Below are positions 1-8,839 of a DNA stretch of 64,000 bases, one piece after another; positions within the stretch are counted from its first letter, which is position 1, and each line of letters opens with the position of its first letter. The DNA is from Chelativorans salis. GTDB taxonomy: Bacteria; Pseudomonadota; Alphaproteobacteria; Rhizobiales; Rhizobiaceae. The notes under the pieces are model-generated. The model made no database searches. It saw nothing but the letters and a program-made list of their open reading frames with translations, and was not told where the DNA came from. Location of the stretch: positions 868,001 to 932,000 of the forward strand of contig NZ_JAOCZP010000001.1 in NCBI RefSeq assembly GCF_025336525.1, written 5' to 3'. The position numbers were made by a program, and so were the translations under genes.

Positions 1-910
1 CACACGCCCAATCGGCGCGCAGCGCCTCCCCCGGCCCGAGAATCTTCTCGACCAGCACATAATCAAGCCCCGAGACCCGCTTGAGATGGGCCAGATATCC
101 CTTAGGATCGGCCAAACCGTCTATGTGGTCGATACGCAATCCATTCACGACGCCATCCTGTACCAGCCGGAGCGGAAGCTGATGGACATCGGCGAAGACC
201 GACGCATCCTCCACCCGCAGGCCGACAAGATCGGCAATCTCGAAGAAGCGGCGGTAAGTCAGCGCCTCGCGCGCCAGCCGCCAGTAGGCTAATCGCCAAA
301 TCTGGGCCTCGTGCAGGCGATGCAATCGCTGCTTATCCGCATTGACCCCAGCGACCGCTTTCTCCAAATCTCCTTCGCCCTCGTTGAGTAAAGAAAGGGA
401 GTTGGGCGCAAGCGGCAGCGATAGTTGATGATAGCCGAAGACAGGCTCTCCCGTTTCCTCGTCTATCCGGACCTCGAGCTTGCTCTTGTCCAGGGCCTCA
501 CCGTACGGCTCGCCGAGCACCGGCAGAAGCAGCTTCGGTGCCCGCCAATCGATGTCGAAATGCTGTGCGTAGGCGCTGTCCCGGCCGAGCTTCAGCACAT
601 CACGCCACCAGAAATTGGCAGTGGACACGGCCATGTGGTTGGGCACGATATCTAGTATGAGTCCGAGCCCGTTTTCCTTCAGTGCCTCTGCCAGTCGGGC
701 AAAGCCTTCTTCACCGCCGAGCACGGGGTCCAGGGTTTGGAAATCGATCACGTCATAGCCGTGGGTGGAGCCACCCGCCGCGGTGAAGATCGGAGAGGCG
801 TAGAGATGGCTGATGCCGAGATCGGCCAGATACGGAACAATCTCAGCCGCCCGCTCGAAGGTCATGCCATCGCGGAACTGCAAGCGATAGGTCGCGTGGG
901 GGATGCTCAT
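1..910 (-). CDS. treY: Malto-oligosyltrehalose synthase, partial (C-terminus beyond left edge)
   Basis: This is a GH13 enzyme that isomerises the reducing-end alpha-1,4 bond of malto-oligosaccharides to alpha,alpha-1,1, making maltooligosyltrehalose for TreZ. The reading frame begins at the ATG at 910-908 with MSIPHATYRLQFRDG, the usual TreY N-terminus. It continues through YASPIF, a Gly-Ser-Thr-His-Gly-Tyr-Asp-Val stretch, DIVPNHMA, and LRIDHIDGLADPKGYL, which holds the nucleophile-region Asp. About 303 residues are present; the family is usually 750-900 residues, so well over half lies outside the window. The start overlaps the malQ stop by 4 bp (ATGA), indicating translational coupling at the end of the visible glucan operon. 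The assignment is confident; completeness of the gene cannot be judged. Confidence 0.93.
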   Translation of the reverse strand, partial: MSIPHATYRLQFRDGMTFERAAEIVPYLADLGISHLYASPIFTAAGGSTHGYDVIDFQTLDPVLGGEEGFARLAEALKENGLGLILDIVPNHMAVSTANFWWRDVLKLGRDSAYAQHFDIDWRAPKLLLPVLGEPYGEALDKSKLEVRIDEETGEPVFGYHQLSLPLAPNSLSLLNEGEGDLEKAVAGVNADKQRLHRLHEAQIWRLAYWRLAREALTYRRFFEIADLVGLRVEDASVFADVHQLPLRLVQDGVVNGLRIDHIDGLADPKGYLAHLKRVSGLDYVLVEKILGPGEALRADWAC

Positions 911-2718
911 GGGGTGCGCGGTCTTTCTTTGAAAACGGCACGAAACACGGCTTGAGGAACGGGCGCTTCGTCTATCTCTTCCAGAAGGACTGGAATCCGG
1001 CGTCGCCAGTTCGGACTTTCGTCGACGGTGCCGGGGATATTCGGCTGTTCGGCAAGACCCACGAGATCCTCCATCTGGACAGCGACCAGTCGGGCGGGGG
1101 TACTTGCGACGAGCCGATGGAAGCCAGCCGCCACCGTCTCGTCGAAAGCCTCTGGAGCCTCGCAGCCCCTGGTTCGGAGCAAGGCCTTGGCCTGGCTTTT
1201 CTCCAGACGTCGTTTCTCACGCTCCTTTTTCGCGGCTATTTCATCGAACAGTCCGATCTCCTCGCGCGTATCGATATCGCTACCTCTCCACCAGCCGGCG
1301 AGTGTCGGCGTATCGTGGCTCCCCACGCATGCGAGAGCAGAACGTGGCCATTTCTCCGGCGGGACGAAATCGCCCGCATCGCGCTCGAAATAGAAGACGC
1401 GATAGCCAAGCAGGTTTGCGCGGTTCATCGCTGCGCGAAACCCCTTCGGCACGACACCCAGATCCTCACCAATGACGGTGGCGCCGGCTTGTCTCGTGAC
1501 TTCCGCCAAGATGCGCACGATGCCTTCCATCGGATAAAGGACATAGGCCCCCTCGCCCGCGGGAAAGCCTTCCGGAATCCAAAAAAGCCGGTAAAGGCCC
1601 ATGGCGTGATCGATGCGAAGTGCACCGGCATGGCGCAGAACGTTTTCATAGGAGCGCCGCAGGGGGGCGAAATCGCGATCAGCGATTTCCGACGGCGAAA
1701 GCGGCGCTAAGCCCCAGTTCTGGCCTTCCGGGTTGAACATGTCGGGCGGCGCCCCGATCTCGGCACCCACGATCGTCAGCGTGCGGTCGCTCCAGGTCGC
1801 CGCGCCATCGGGGGCGGTGCCGACCGCGAGGTCGAGATAAAGCCCGATGCGCATGCCCGCCTTGCGCACCCGTGATGCGGTATCACCAAGCTGCCAGTCA
1901 GCGATCCACTGCAGCCAGATCATGAATTCGATGTCGTCCGCATGCTCGCGGGCGAAGTGCTCGACAGACTTGCTGCCGGGTTCCTGATAGGCTTCCGGCC
2001 AGGAACGCCAGCCGGCCGAAAAGCCGTGCTCCACCATCTTACGGCTGATCGCCTCGAAAAGTGCGAAGCGCCGGAGTTCTTCTCCACCTTCTTCTCGAAA
2101 GGCGGCGAAGCGTCGATTATCGACGGCGCCTGTGCGCCGGTAGATTCGGCGAAGCGCGGCGAGCTTCAGCTGCGCCACGGCGCGGTAGTCGATGAGATCG
2201 CATTTCTCAAGGGCCGAGAGCGCCGCTTCGTCTGTATCCTGCCGAGGATCAAATCCATCGACCCGGTCGACGGCTATGTAGAGGGGATTCAGAAAATTGC
2301 GATCGCTCGGCGAAAAAGGGCTTGCCCTTTCCGGTTCTGCTAGGAAAAGCGCATGCAGCGGATTGACGCCCAGAAAGTCCGCTCCCTTTCGTGCAGCCAT
2401 CTCCCCGAGCCAGGCGAGATCCTCTAGATCACCAATGCCCCAGCTGCGGCGCGAACGGATGCTGTAGAGCTGGCAGGTGATACCCCATGCCCTACCCCTT
2501 TTCAGGAAATCCGGAACAAAGCAGTTCACGTCCTTCGGCGTTTTCGGCGGGGGCGGCCATGGCGGCGGTGGTGGAGGGTTCTTCTCCTCGTTACCGTCCA
2601 GAATCCTCAGGAGCGCCTTGATTGCTTCCTCGGACGCGTGCGCCGTCGTGCCGTCGATTGCGCGGTAGGTATGCACAATGCCGTGGGCGGCAGCCAACCT
2701 ATGGAGGGCATCGGTCAT
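907..2718 (-). CDS. malQ: 4-alpha-glucanotransferase (amylomaltase)
   Basis: This GH77 enzyme transfers alpha-1,4-glucan segments between malto-oligosaccharides in the cytoplasm. The 603-residue protein shows the GH77 signatures: ALRIDHAMGLYRLFWIPEG with the nucleophile Asp, VIGEDLGVVPKGFR with the acid/base Glu, and VGSHDTPTLAGWW with the transition-state Asp. Near residues 46-58 there is a proline-rich linker (NPPPPPPWPPPP) between a short N-terminal segment and the catalytic barrel. The length is on the short side for MalQ, so the N-terminal accessory region looks reduced. It overlaps treZ upstream and treY downstream by 4 bp each. Placed between TreZ and TreY, it probably lengthens or shortens chains so that short maltodextrins become usable by TreY and GlgX products are recycled (inference). 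Confidence 0.93.
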   Translation of the reverse strand: MTDALHRLAAAHGIVHTYRAIDGTTAHASEEAIKALLRILDGNEEKNPPPPPPWPPPPKTPKDVNCFVPDFLKRGRAWGITCQLYSIRSRRSWGIGDLEDLAWLGEMAARKGADFLGVNPLHALFLAEPERASPFSPSDRNFLNPLYIAVDRVDGFDPRQDTDEAALSALEKCDLIDYRAVAQLKLAALRRIYRRTGAVDNRRFAAFREEGGEELRRFALFEAISRKMVEHGFSAGWRSWPEAYQEPGSKSVEHFAREHADDIEFMIWLQWIADWQLGDTASRVRKAGMRIGLYLDLAVGTAPDGAATWSDRTLTIVGAEIGAPPDMFNPEGQNWGLAPLSPSEIADRDFAPLRRSYENVLRHAGALRIDHAMGLYRLFWIPEGFPAGEGAYVLYPMEGIVRILAEVTRQAGATVIGEDLGVVPKGFRAAMNRANLLGYRVFYFERDAGDFVPPEKWPRSALACVGSHDTPTLAGWWRGSDIDTREEIGLFDEIAAKKEREKRRLEKSQAKALLRTRGCEAPEAFDETVAAGFHRLVASTPARLVAVQMEDLVGLAEQPNIPGTVDESPNWRRRIPVLLEEIDEAPVPQAVFRAVFKERPRTP

Positions 2719-4532
2719 GGACCGGCTCCTGACGTGAAGACGGCGACGCTTCGCGGCGGAAGCCGCCCGTCTTGGAGCGCGGCAAGAAGATCGCTGCGGC
2801 TTTCGTAGATCATTTCCAGACCGTCCAGATTCTCGGCGAAAGCCGCGTCGTCCGTGCCGAAATTCGCGGTTAGCAGAAGCTGCCTGCGACCCGTCGGCCA
2901 GCGCACCAGGAACGAGCCCCTGCTCAGGCGTTGCGTGCGGCCCCGCATGGACCTCATGTCCGGCAAAAGCGGCACGATGTATCTACGGCGTATTTCAAGA
3001 AGCCGGCGGAAGAGAGCAAGCCGGCGCTTGCCTGCCTCGGTCCCGGCACGGTCCCAATCGAGAGCGGACGCCTCGAAGGTGGACGACGCGTTGGGGTCGG
3101 GAATATGCTCGGCAGTCTTCTCGCCGAAATGGCGGAAGGAAGCGAACTCGCGGCGCCTCCCCTCCCGCACGGCTTTGGCAAGGTCGCCGTGGAAATCGGT
3201 AAAGAAGAGGAAGGGATTTGTCTCTCCATATTCCTCCCCCATGAAGACGAGCGGAATCTGCGGGTTGAGCAGGAGGACGGCGGTCAAAAGCTCGACGGTT
3301 TCCTCGTCCGCAAGGGTGGTCAGCCTTTCGCCGAAGGCACGGTTGCCGATCTGGTCGTGGTTCTGCAGGAAATCAACGAAGGCGACCGGGGACTGGCCCG
3401 TGCTGGGCTCGCCGCGCGGCCGGCCTCCATGCGGTGCATAGGGTTCCCCCTGATAGCAAAAACCCTCTGCCAGCGCCCGCGCCAGATGCCCGACCGCATC
3501 TTCCGCAAAGCCCGCGTAATAACCGGCGTCTTCGCCCGTGGCGATGCAGTGAGCGGCATGGTGGAAATCGTCGTTCCACTCTGCTGTGAAAAGGATCGGC
3601 CGGTTTTTCTCATCATATGGGTGAAGCCCGACGATATTACGCTCGTCCTCCGTCATCAGGTGGGTTTCTCGATCGGTGAAGCGTTCGCGGATGTGCCGAG
3701 CCATTTCCTCGAGGATCGGCGTCTCGCTTTGATCCCCGATCTGGTCGATGGCGTCGAAACGCAGGCCGTCCAGGCGGAATTCCTCCAGCCAATAGATCGG
3801 GTTGTCGAGGAAGAAATCGCGTACCGCCGGCTCTTCAAAGCGGATGGCCGGCCCCCAGGGCGTCTGGCGTTCGGGGTCGAAAAACTCCGGCGCGTAGGTG
3901 CCGAGATAATTCCCGTCCGGTCCGAAATGGTTGTAGACCACGTCGAGGATCACCATCAGCCCGCGTTCATGGGCGGCGTCGACCAAGCGCTTCAACCCAG
4001 TTACGCCGCCATAGGCCGAATGCGGGCAATAAGGCAGAACGCCGTCATATCCCCATCCGCGCGTGCCGGAGAATTCAGCGACAGGCATGATCTCGATCGC
4101 AGTGAAGCCAATTTCGACCAGATGGTCGAGCTTTCGCTGGATACCCGCGAACCCGCCCGGCGGCGCGAAGGTGCCGGGGTGGAGTTCGTAGACCACCGCC
4201 TCTTCCCACGGCCTTCCCTTCCAATCCGGCACCTTCCAGTCATAGCCTGAGCTGGTCAGCAGGCTCGGGCCATGCACGCCGGCAGCCTGCGCGCGGGAAG
4301 CGGGATCCGGCACCGCCATACCATCGGGCAGGACGAACTGATATTGAGCTGCCTCTCCAAGTCCATCGACTGTAAGATCGAACCAGCCATCAGTGCGGCG
4401 GTTCATCCGACGCTCCTCCCTCTGACCGACCTTCAACAGGAGTCGGTCGAGCGCCGGCGCCCAGAGGCGGAAAACTGCGGAGCCGTTGTGGAGCTGAGCA
4501 CCCCAACGATATTCGTACTGCTTCTGCGTCAC
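2715..4532 (-). CDS. treZ: Malto-oligosyltrehalose trehalohydrolase
   Basis: This GH13 hydrolase releases trehalose from the maltooligosyltrehalose made by TreY. I chose the GTG at 4532-4530 (MTQKQYEYRWGA) because it overlaps the glgX stop as GTGA, the coupling pattern used throughout the operon. An in-frame start at 4649 would add about 39 low-quality residues overlapping glgX. The resulting protein is about 605 residues, normal for TreZ. Visible motifs are an N-terminal carbohydrate-binding-like region (VFRLWAPALDRLLLKV), DVVYNHFGPDGNYLG, GLRFDAIDQIGD with the nucleophile, LFTAEWNDDFHHAAH with the acid Glu, and FLQNHDQIGNRAFGERL. The NDDFHHAAH segment is characteristic of TreZ as opposed to GlgB. 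Confidence 0.95.
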   Translation of the reverse strand: MTQKQYEYRWGAQLHNGSAVFRLWAPALDRLLLKVGQREERRMNRRTDGWFDLTVDGLGEAAQYQFVLPDGMAVPDPASRAQAAGVHGPSLLTSSGYDWKVPDWKGRPWEEAVVYELHPGTFAPPGGFAGIQRKLDHLVEIGFTAIEIMPVAEFSGTRGWGYDGVLPYCPHSAYGGVTGLKRLVDAAHERGLMVILDVVYNHFGPDGNYLGTYAPEFFDPERQTPWGPAIRFEEPAVRDFFLDNPIYWLEEFRLDGLRFDAIDQIGDQSETPILEEMARHIRERFTDRETHLMTEDERNIVGLHPYDEKNRPILFTAEWNDDFHHAAHCIATGEDAGYYAGFAEDAVGHLARALAEGFCYQGEPYAPHGGRPRGEPSTGQSPVAFVDFLQNHDQIGNRAFGERLTTLADEETVELLTAVLLLNPQIPLVFMGEEYGETNPFLFFTDFHGDLAKAVREGRRREFASFRHFGEKTAEHIPDPNASSTFEASALDWDRAGTEAGKRRLALFRRLLEIRRRYIVPLLPDMRSMRGRTQRLSRGSFLVRWPTGRRQLLLTANFGTDDAAFAENLDGLEMIYESRSDLLAALQDGRLPPRSVAVFTSGAGP

Positions 4533-6604
4533 CGTCTGCGCCCTTCCAGAATGGCCATGGAGCGGTCGGCCAGCTGGATTTCGCCCGGGGTGCGGATGGC
4601 GTCCCAAACGGGCCACTGGCCGTTTTCGGTCCGCATGATGACCTGCCACCCCGGTACGCCTAGCTCTCGTGGGAGACGGAATTCCACCGGATCCGAAGAC
4701 GCGTTCAAAAGAATGAGCAGGGAGGACCTGTGCTCGTTGCTATGCATCAGGCCGAAGCTCTTCAGGCCTGGATCCTGCCAGTCCTCGTCGCTCATCTGTT
4801 CGCCGGACGGGCGCAGCCATGTAACGTCGAGAAAGCCGCCATCGACCGGTCGACCGTGCAGGAAATTCCGGCGGCGCAGGTGCGGGCTCGACCGCCGATA
4901 CGCGATCATCCGCCGGACGAACTGTATGAGGGCCCCGTCTTCCGGTGCATGCCCCTCCCAGGGCAGCCAGTTCATCTCGTTGTCCTGACAATAGGCGTTG
5001 TTGTTGCCATGCTGCGTGCGCCCCACCTCATCCCCCATCAGGATCATTGGCGTGCCTTGGGATAGAAGAAGCGTGGCAATCGCATTGCGGCGCATTTTCG
5101 CCCTGAGGGCGCGGATATCGGGATCATCGGTCAGGCCTTCTTCGCCGCAATTCCAGCTGCGGTTGTCGCCGTGGCCGTCTCGATTGTCCTCACGGTTCTC
5201 CTCGTTATGACGTTCATTGTAGGCGTAGAGGTCGGCGAGCGTGAAGCCGTCATGGGCGGTAACGAAATTGATGCTTGCCCAGGGGCGGCGCCCACGCCGG
5301 TCGAACATAGCGGCCGAGCCTAAAAGCCCGCTTGCCAGATCGGGCGCAATATGCTCGTCGCCGCGCCAGAAGGAACGGATCCAATCACGGCAGGCACCGT
5401 TCCACTCCGCCCAGCCGGGCGGGAAATTGCCGAGCTGGTATCCGTCCGGGCCGAGATCCCACGGCTCCGCGATGAGCTTGGCCCGCGAAAGTACCGGATC
5501 CTGCCGTACCGTATCGAAAAAGACCGATGATGGCTCAAAGCTGTCCCGTTCGCGGCCGAGGGCCGTAGCCAGGTCGAAGCGAAAGCCGTCGACATGGCAT
5601 TCCTCGACCCAGTATCGCAGCGAATCCATCACCATCTGGAGCACACGCGGATGCTTCAGGTTCAGCGTGTTTCCGCAGCCGGTCGTGTCGAAATAGTACC
5701 GTCGATCGTCACCCAGTATGTAATAGCTGGCGTTGTCGAGGCCGCGGAACGATAAGGTCGGCCCCAGTTCGTTGCCCTCCGCCGTATGATTGTACACGAC
5801 GTCGAGGATCACCTCGATGCCCGCCTCGTGCAGCTTGCGCACCATGCGCTTGAATTCATGCACGCCACCGCCCGGCGAGATGTAGCGAGAGGCCGTGGAA
5901 AAAAAGCCGATGGTGTTATAGCCCCAGTAGTTCGATAGACGCTTCTCCACCAGATAGCGGTCGTCGAAAAAGGTCTGAACGGGCATGAACTCGATGGCGG
6001 TAATGCCAAGCTTGACCAGATAGTCGATGACGCGCGAATCGGCGAGGCCGCCGAAAGTGCCGCGGAGCTGTTCCGGCACTTGCGGGTGCAGCGCCGTCAT
6101 GCCCTTCACATGGGCCTCGTAGATGATCGTGTCGCCCCAGAGCCTCTGCGGGCGAACGTCGTCGCCCCATGTGGTGGCCGTGTCGGTGACGACGCATTTT
6201 GGCATGACGAAAGCGGAGTCGCGCCTGTCCATCGAAAGGTCCTGGCGTGGCGAGCCGACGCGGTATCCGAAGCAGGCATCGTGCCAGCGCAAGTCTCCCA
6301 GGAGCAGCTTCGCGTACGGGTCGATCAACAGTTTGTTGGGGTTGAAGCGGTGGCCCCTGCTGGGTTCGTAAGGGCCGTGTGCGCGCAGCCCGTAGACCTG
6401 TCCCGGCCGCATATCGGGGAAATAGCCGTGCCAGACCTCATGCGTGTATTCCGGCAAGGCAATACGCTCGAGCTCCCGCTTCCCATTGGTGTCGAAAAGG
6501 CATAGCTCAATCTTTTCCGCATTGGCAGAAAAGACGGAAACATTCACGCCGGAACCATCCCAGGTGGCGCCGAGGGGATATGGAAGTCCATTGCGGACAC
6601 GCAC
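4529..6604 (-). CDS. glgX: Glycogen debranching enzyme (isoamylase type)
   Basis: This GH13 debranching enzyme hydrolyses alpha-1,6 linkages of limit dextrin or glycogen side chains, yielding malto-oligosaccharides. The 691-residue protein, about the family length, starts at a GTG (6604-6602) preceded by AAGGAAG. It has an N-terminal CBM48-like domain (NVSVFSANAEKIELCLFD), EAHVKGMT, EVILDVVYNHTAEGNE, DGFRFDLATALGRE with the nucleophile, AEPWDLGPDGYQLGNFP with the acid Glu, and NFVTAHDGFTLADL. These fit GlgX/TreX rather than pullulanase. It starts 18 bp after glgB, the only non-overlapping junction in the operon, and its stop overlaps treZ. In TreY/TreZ operons the isoamylase-type enzyme usually supplies linear chains for TreY. 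Confidence 0.95.
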   Translation of the reverse strand: MRVRNGLPYPLGATWDGSGVNVSVFSANAEKIELCLFDTNGKRELERIALPEYTHEVWHGYFPDMRPGQVYGLRAHGPYEPSRGHRFNPNKLLIDPYAKLLLGDLRWHDACFGYRVGSPRQDLSMDRRDSAFVMPKCVVTDTATTWGDDVRPQRLWGDTIIYEAHVKGMTALHPQVPEQLRGTFGGLADSRVIDYLVKLGITAIEFMPVQTFFDDRYLVEKRLSNYWGYNTIGFFSTASRYISPGGGVHEFKRMVRKLHEAGIEVILDVVYNHTAEGNELGPTLSFRGLDNASYYILGDDRRYYFDTTGCGNTLNLKHPRVLQMVMDSLRYWVEECHVDGFRFDLATALGRERDSFEPSSVFFDTVRQDPVLSRAKLIAEPWDLGPDGYQLGNFPPGWAEWNGACRDWIRSFWRGDEHIAPDLASGLLGSAAMFDRRGRRPWASINFVTAHDGFTLADLYAYNERHNEENREDNRDGHGDNRSWNCGEEGLTDDPDIRALRAKMRRNAIATLLLSQGTPMILMGDEVGRTQHGNNNAYCQDNEMNWLPWEGHAPEDGALIQFVRRMIAYRRSSPHLRRRNFLHGRPVDGGFLDVTWLRPSGEQMSDEDWQDPGLKSFGLMHSNEHRSSLLILLNASSDPVEFRLPRELGVPGWQVIMRTENGQWPVWDAIRTPGEIQLADRSMAILEGRRR

Positions 6605-6622
6605 GCCGTCTTCCTTTTCGGC

Positions 6623-8839
6623 CTATTGATCCCAGCTCAGCACCGTGGCCCCTAGTGGCGGCAGCCTGATAGAGGCCGAGGCGGGGCGGCCGTGCCACGG
6701 CTCCTCCACGGCGTCCACTATGCCGTTCGTGACGCCCGAGCCGCCATATCGTGGGTCGTCGCTGTTGAGTATCTCACGCCAGCGGCCCTTCCGTGGAAGG
6801 CCGATGCGATAGTCCTCCCGCACGATAGGCGTGAAGTTGCAAGCAACGAGGACAGGCGCAGAGTCGCCAGAACCCTTTCGCAGATAGACGAAGACGCTCA
6901 AATCCGGATTGGAGGCATCGATCCATTCGAACCCGTCGGCTTCGCAGTCCAACTCATGCAGCGCCTTTTGGTCCGCGTAGGTCGCATTGAGGTCGCGCAG
7001 GAGGTCACGCACGCCGCTATGGAGCGGGTCGTCGAGATGGTGCCAATCGAGCTGCCAATCGTGGTTCCACTCGCGCTCCTGCGCAAACTCGCCGCCCATG
7101 AACAGAAGCTTCTTGCCCGGATGCGTCCACATGAAGGTGAGGTAGGCGCGCAGGTTGGCGAATTTCTGCCAACGGTCGCCGGGCATGCGACCGATCAGCG
7201 ACCCTTTTCCGTAGACCACCTCGTCATGGCTCAATGGCAGGATGAAGTTTTCCGAAAAGGCATAGTGCAAGCCGAAGGTTATTTGGTCATGATGATGGCG
7301 CCGGTGGATCGGGTCGTGGCCGATATAATCCAGCGTGTCGTGCATCCAGCCCATGTTCCACTTGAAGCCAAAACCCAGCCCGCCCGCATATACGGGCCGT
7401 GAGACGCCGGGAAATGCCGTCGACTCTTCGGCCGCCGACGTTGCCCCCGCGTAATTGGCGAAGAGTGCCGTATTCGTCTCGCGCAGGAAGGCGATCGCCT
7501 CTAGGTTTTCGTTGCCGCCATGAATATTGGGCTCCCAGTCACCCGGTTGGCGGCTGTAATCGAGGTAGAGCATCGAGGCGACGGCATCCACGCGCAAGGC
7601 ATCGATGTGATACTGATCAAGCCAGAACATCGCATTGGCCGTTAGAAAGTTGGCGACCTCACGGCGGCCGAAATTGTAGATCAGCGTGTTCCAGTCGCGA
7701 TGAAAGCCTTTGCGGGGGTCCGCATGCTCATAGAGTGCAGTGCCGTCGAAATTGGCCAGACCATGCGCATCCGAGGGGAAATGGGCGGGAACCCAGTCGA
7801 TTATGACGCCCAGCCCCTCCTTGTGGCAGCGGTTCACGAACCGGGCGAAGCCGTCCGGATCACCGAAGCGGCTGGTCGGCGCATAAAGGCCGATCGGCTG
7901 ATAGCCCCACGAGCCGGAGAACGGGTGCTCGCTGACCGGCATACATTCGATGTGGGTGAAACCGAGATCCTTTACGTAGGGGACGAGTTGGTCCGCCAGT
8001 TCATCATAAGTGAGATAGGCGCCGTCGTCGCGGCGACGCCATGAGCCGAGGTGAACCTCGTAGATGGAAATGGGTGCGCTGCGGTCGTTTCGGGCGGAGC
8101 GCTCCTTCATCCAGCTCTCATCCTCCCACGCGCGGGCGGGCAAACCGTCGACGACGGAAGCAGTCGCCGGTGGTACTTCGCTCTTGAAGGCGACGGGGTC
8201 GGCCTTCGGCGGAAGGACTTGGCCTTGAGCGCCGATAATTTCGTATTTGTAGATTTCGCCCGGGCCGACCCCCGGCACAAAAATCTCCCACACGCCAATG
8301 CCGGGGTGGGGGCGCATGGTATGGCGGCGACCTTCCCAGAAGTTGAAGTTGCCAATGACGCTGACGCGGCTGGCATTGGGCGCCCATACGGCGAAGCGGG
8401 TTCCCGCCACACCGTCGCACTTCATCGGGTGCGCGCCCAGTTTCTCGTAGAGGCGTAGATGCCGGCCCTCCCCCAGAAGGTGCCGGTCGAGGTCGCCGAA
8501 GGTGCTCGAGAAGCGGTAGGCGTCCTCCTCCTCCCAGACGTCATCGCCACGGGAAAAGCGCAGCCGATAACGCGGTGGAGACTCGCCTTTCGACAGCAGC
8601 CCCTCAAAGAAGCCACGCGCGTGGCGCCGCAACAGCTTTGCCAGTGGCCTGCCGCTTTGGGAATCGATCGCCTCGGCCGTCTCGGCGTCGGGGCGCAGTA
8701 CACGCAACACTGTACCGGCAGGGCTTGCGTGCGGCCCAAGAACGGAGAATGGATCGCCATGCCGCCCCGCTACCAGCGCCGCAATGGCATGCGGATCATC
8801 AAGGCGCCAGGATTCCACCGTTTCGGCAGGGGATGTCAT
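6623..8839 (-). CDS. glgB: 1,4-alpha-glucan branching enzyme
   Basis: This enzyme cuts an alpha-1,4 chain and re-attaches it by an alpha-1,6 bond, creating branches in glycogen-like glucan. The 738 residues match full-length bacterial GlgB with an N1 domain, CBM48 ([20 protein letters not shown]), a GH13 barrel and a C-terminal beta domain. Diagnostic motifs are [28 protein letters not shown] with the nucleophile Asp, [13 protein letters not shown] with the acid Glu, and [15 protein letters not shown]. Its start overlaps the treS/maltokinase stop by 4 bp. Together with GlgE it would complete the GlgE route from maltose-1-phosphate to branched glucan. Confidence 0.97.
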   Translation of the reverse strand: MTSPAETVESWRLDDPHAIAALVAGRHGDPFSVLGPHASPAGTVLRVLRPDAETAEAIDSQSGRPLAKLLRRHARGFFEGLLSKGESPPRYRLRFSRGDDVWEEEDAYRFSSTFGDLDRHLLGEGRHLRLYEKLGAHPMKCDGVAGTRFAVWAPNASRVSVIGNFNFWEGRRHTMRPHPGIGVWEIFVPGVGPGEIYKYEIIGAQGQVLPPKADPVAFKSEVPPATASVVDGLPARAWEDESWMKERSARNDRSAPISIYEVHLGSWRRRDDGAYLTYDELADQLVPYVKDLGFTHIECMPVSEHPFSGSWGYQPIGLYAPTSRFGDPDGFARFVNRCHKEGLGVIIDWVPAHFPSDAHGLANFDGTALYEHADPRKGFHRDWNTLIYNFGRREVANFLTANAMFWLDQYHIDALRVDAVASMLYLDYSRQPGDWEPNIHGGNENLEAIAFLRETNTALFANYAGATSAAEESTAFPGVSRPVYAGGLGFGFKWNMGWMHDTLDYIGHDPIHRRHHHDQITFGLHYAFSENFILPLSHDEVVYGKGSLIGRMPGDRWQKFANLRAYLTFMWTHPGKKLLFMGGEFAQEREWNHDWQLDWHHLDDPLHSGVRDLLRDLNATYADQKALHELDCEADGFEWIDASNPDLSVFVYLRKGSGDSAPVLVACNFTPIVREDYRIGLPRKGRWREILNSDDPRYGGSGVTNGIVDAVEEPWHGRPASASIRLPPLGATVLSWDQ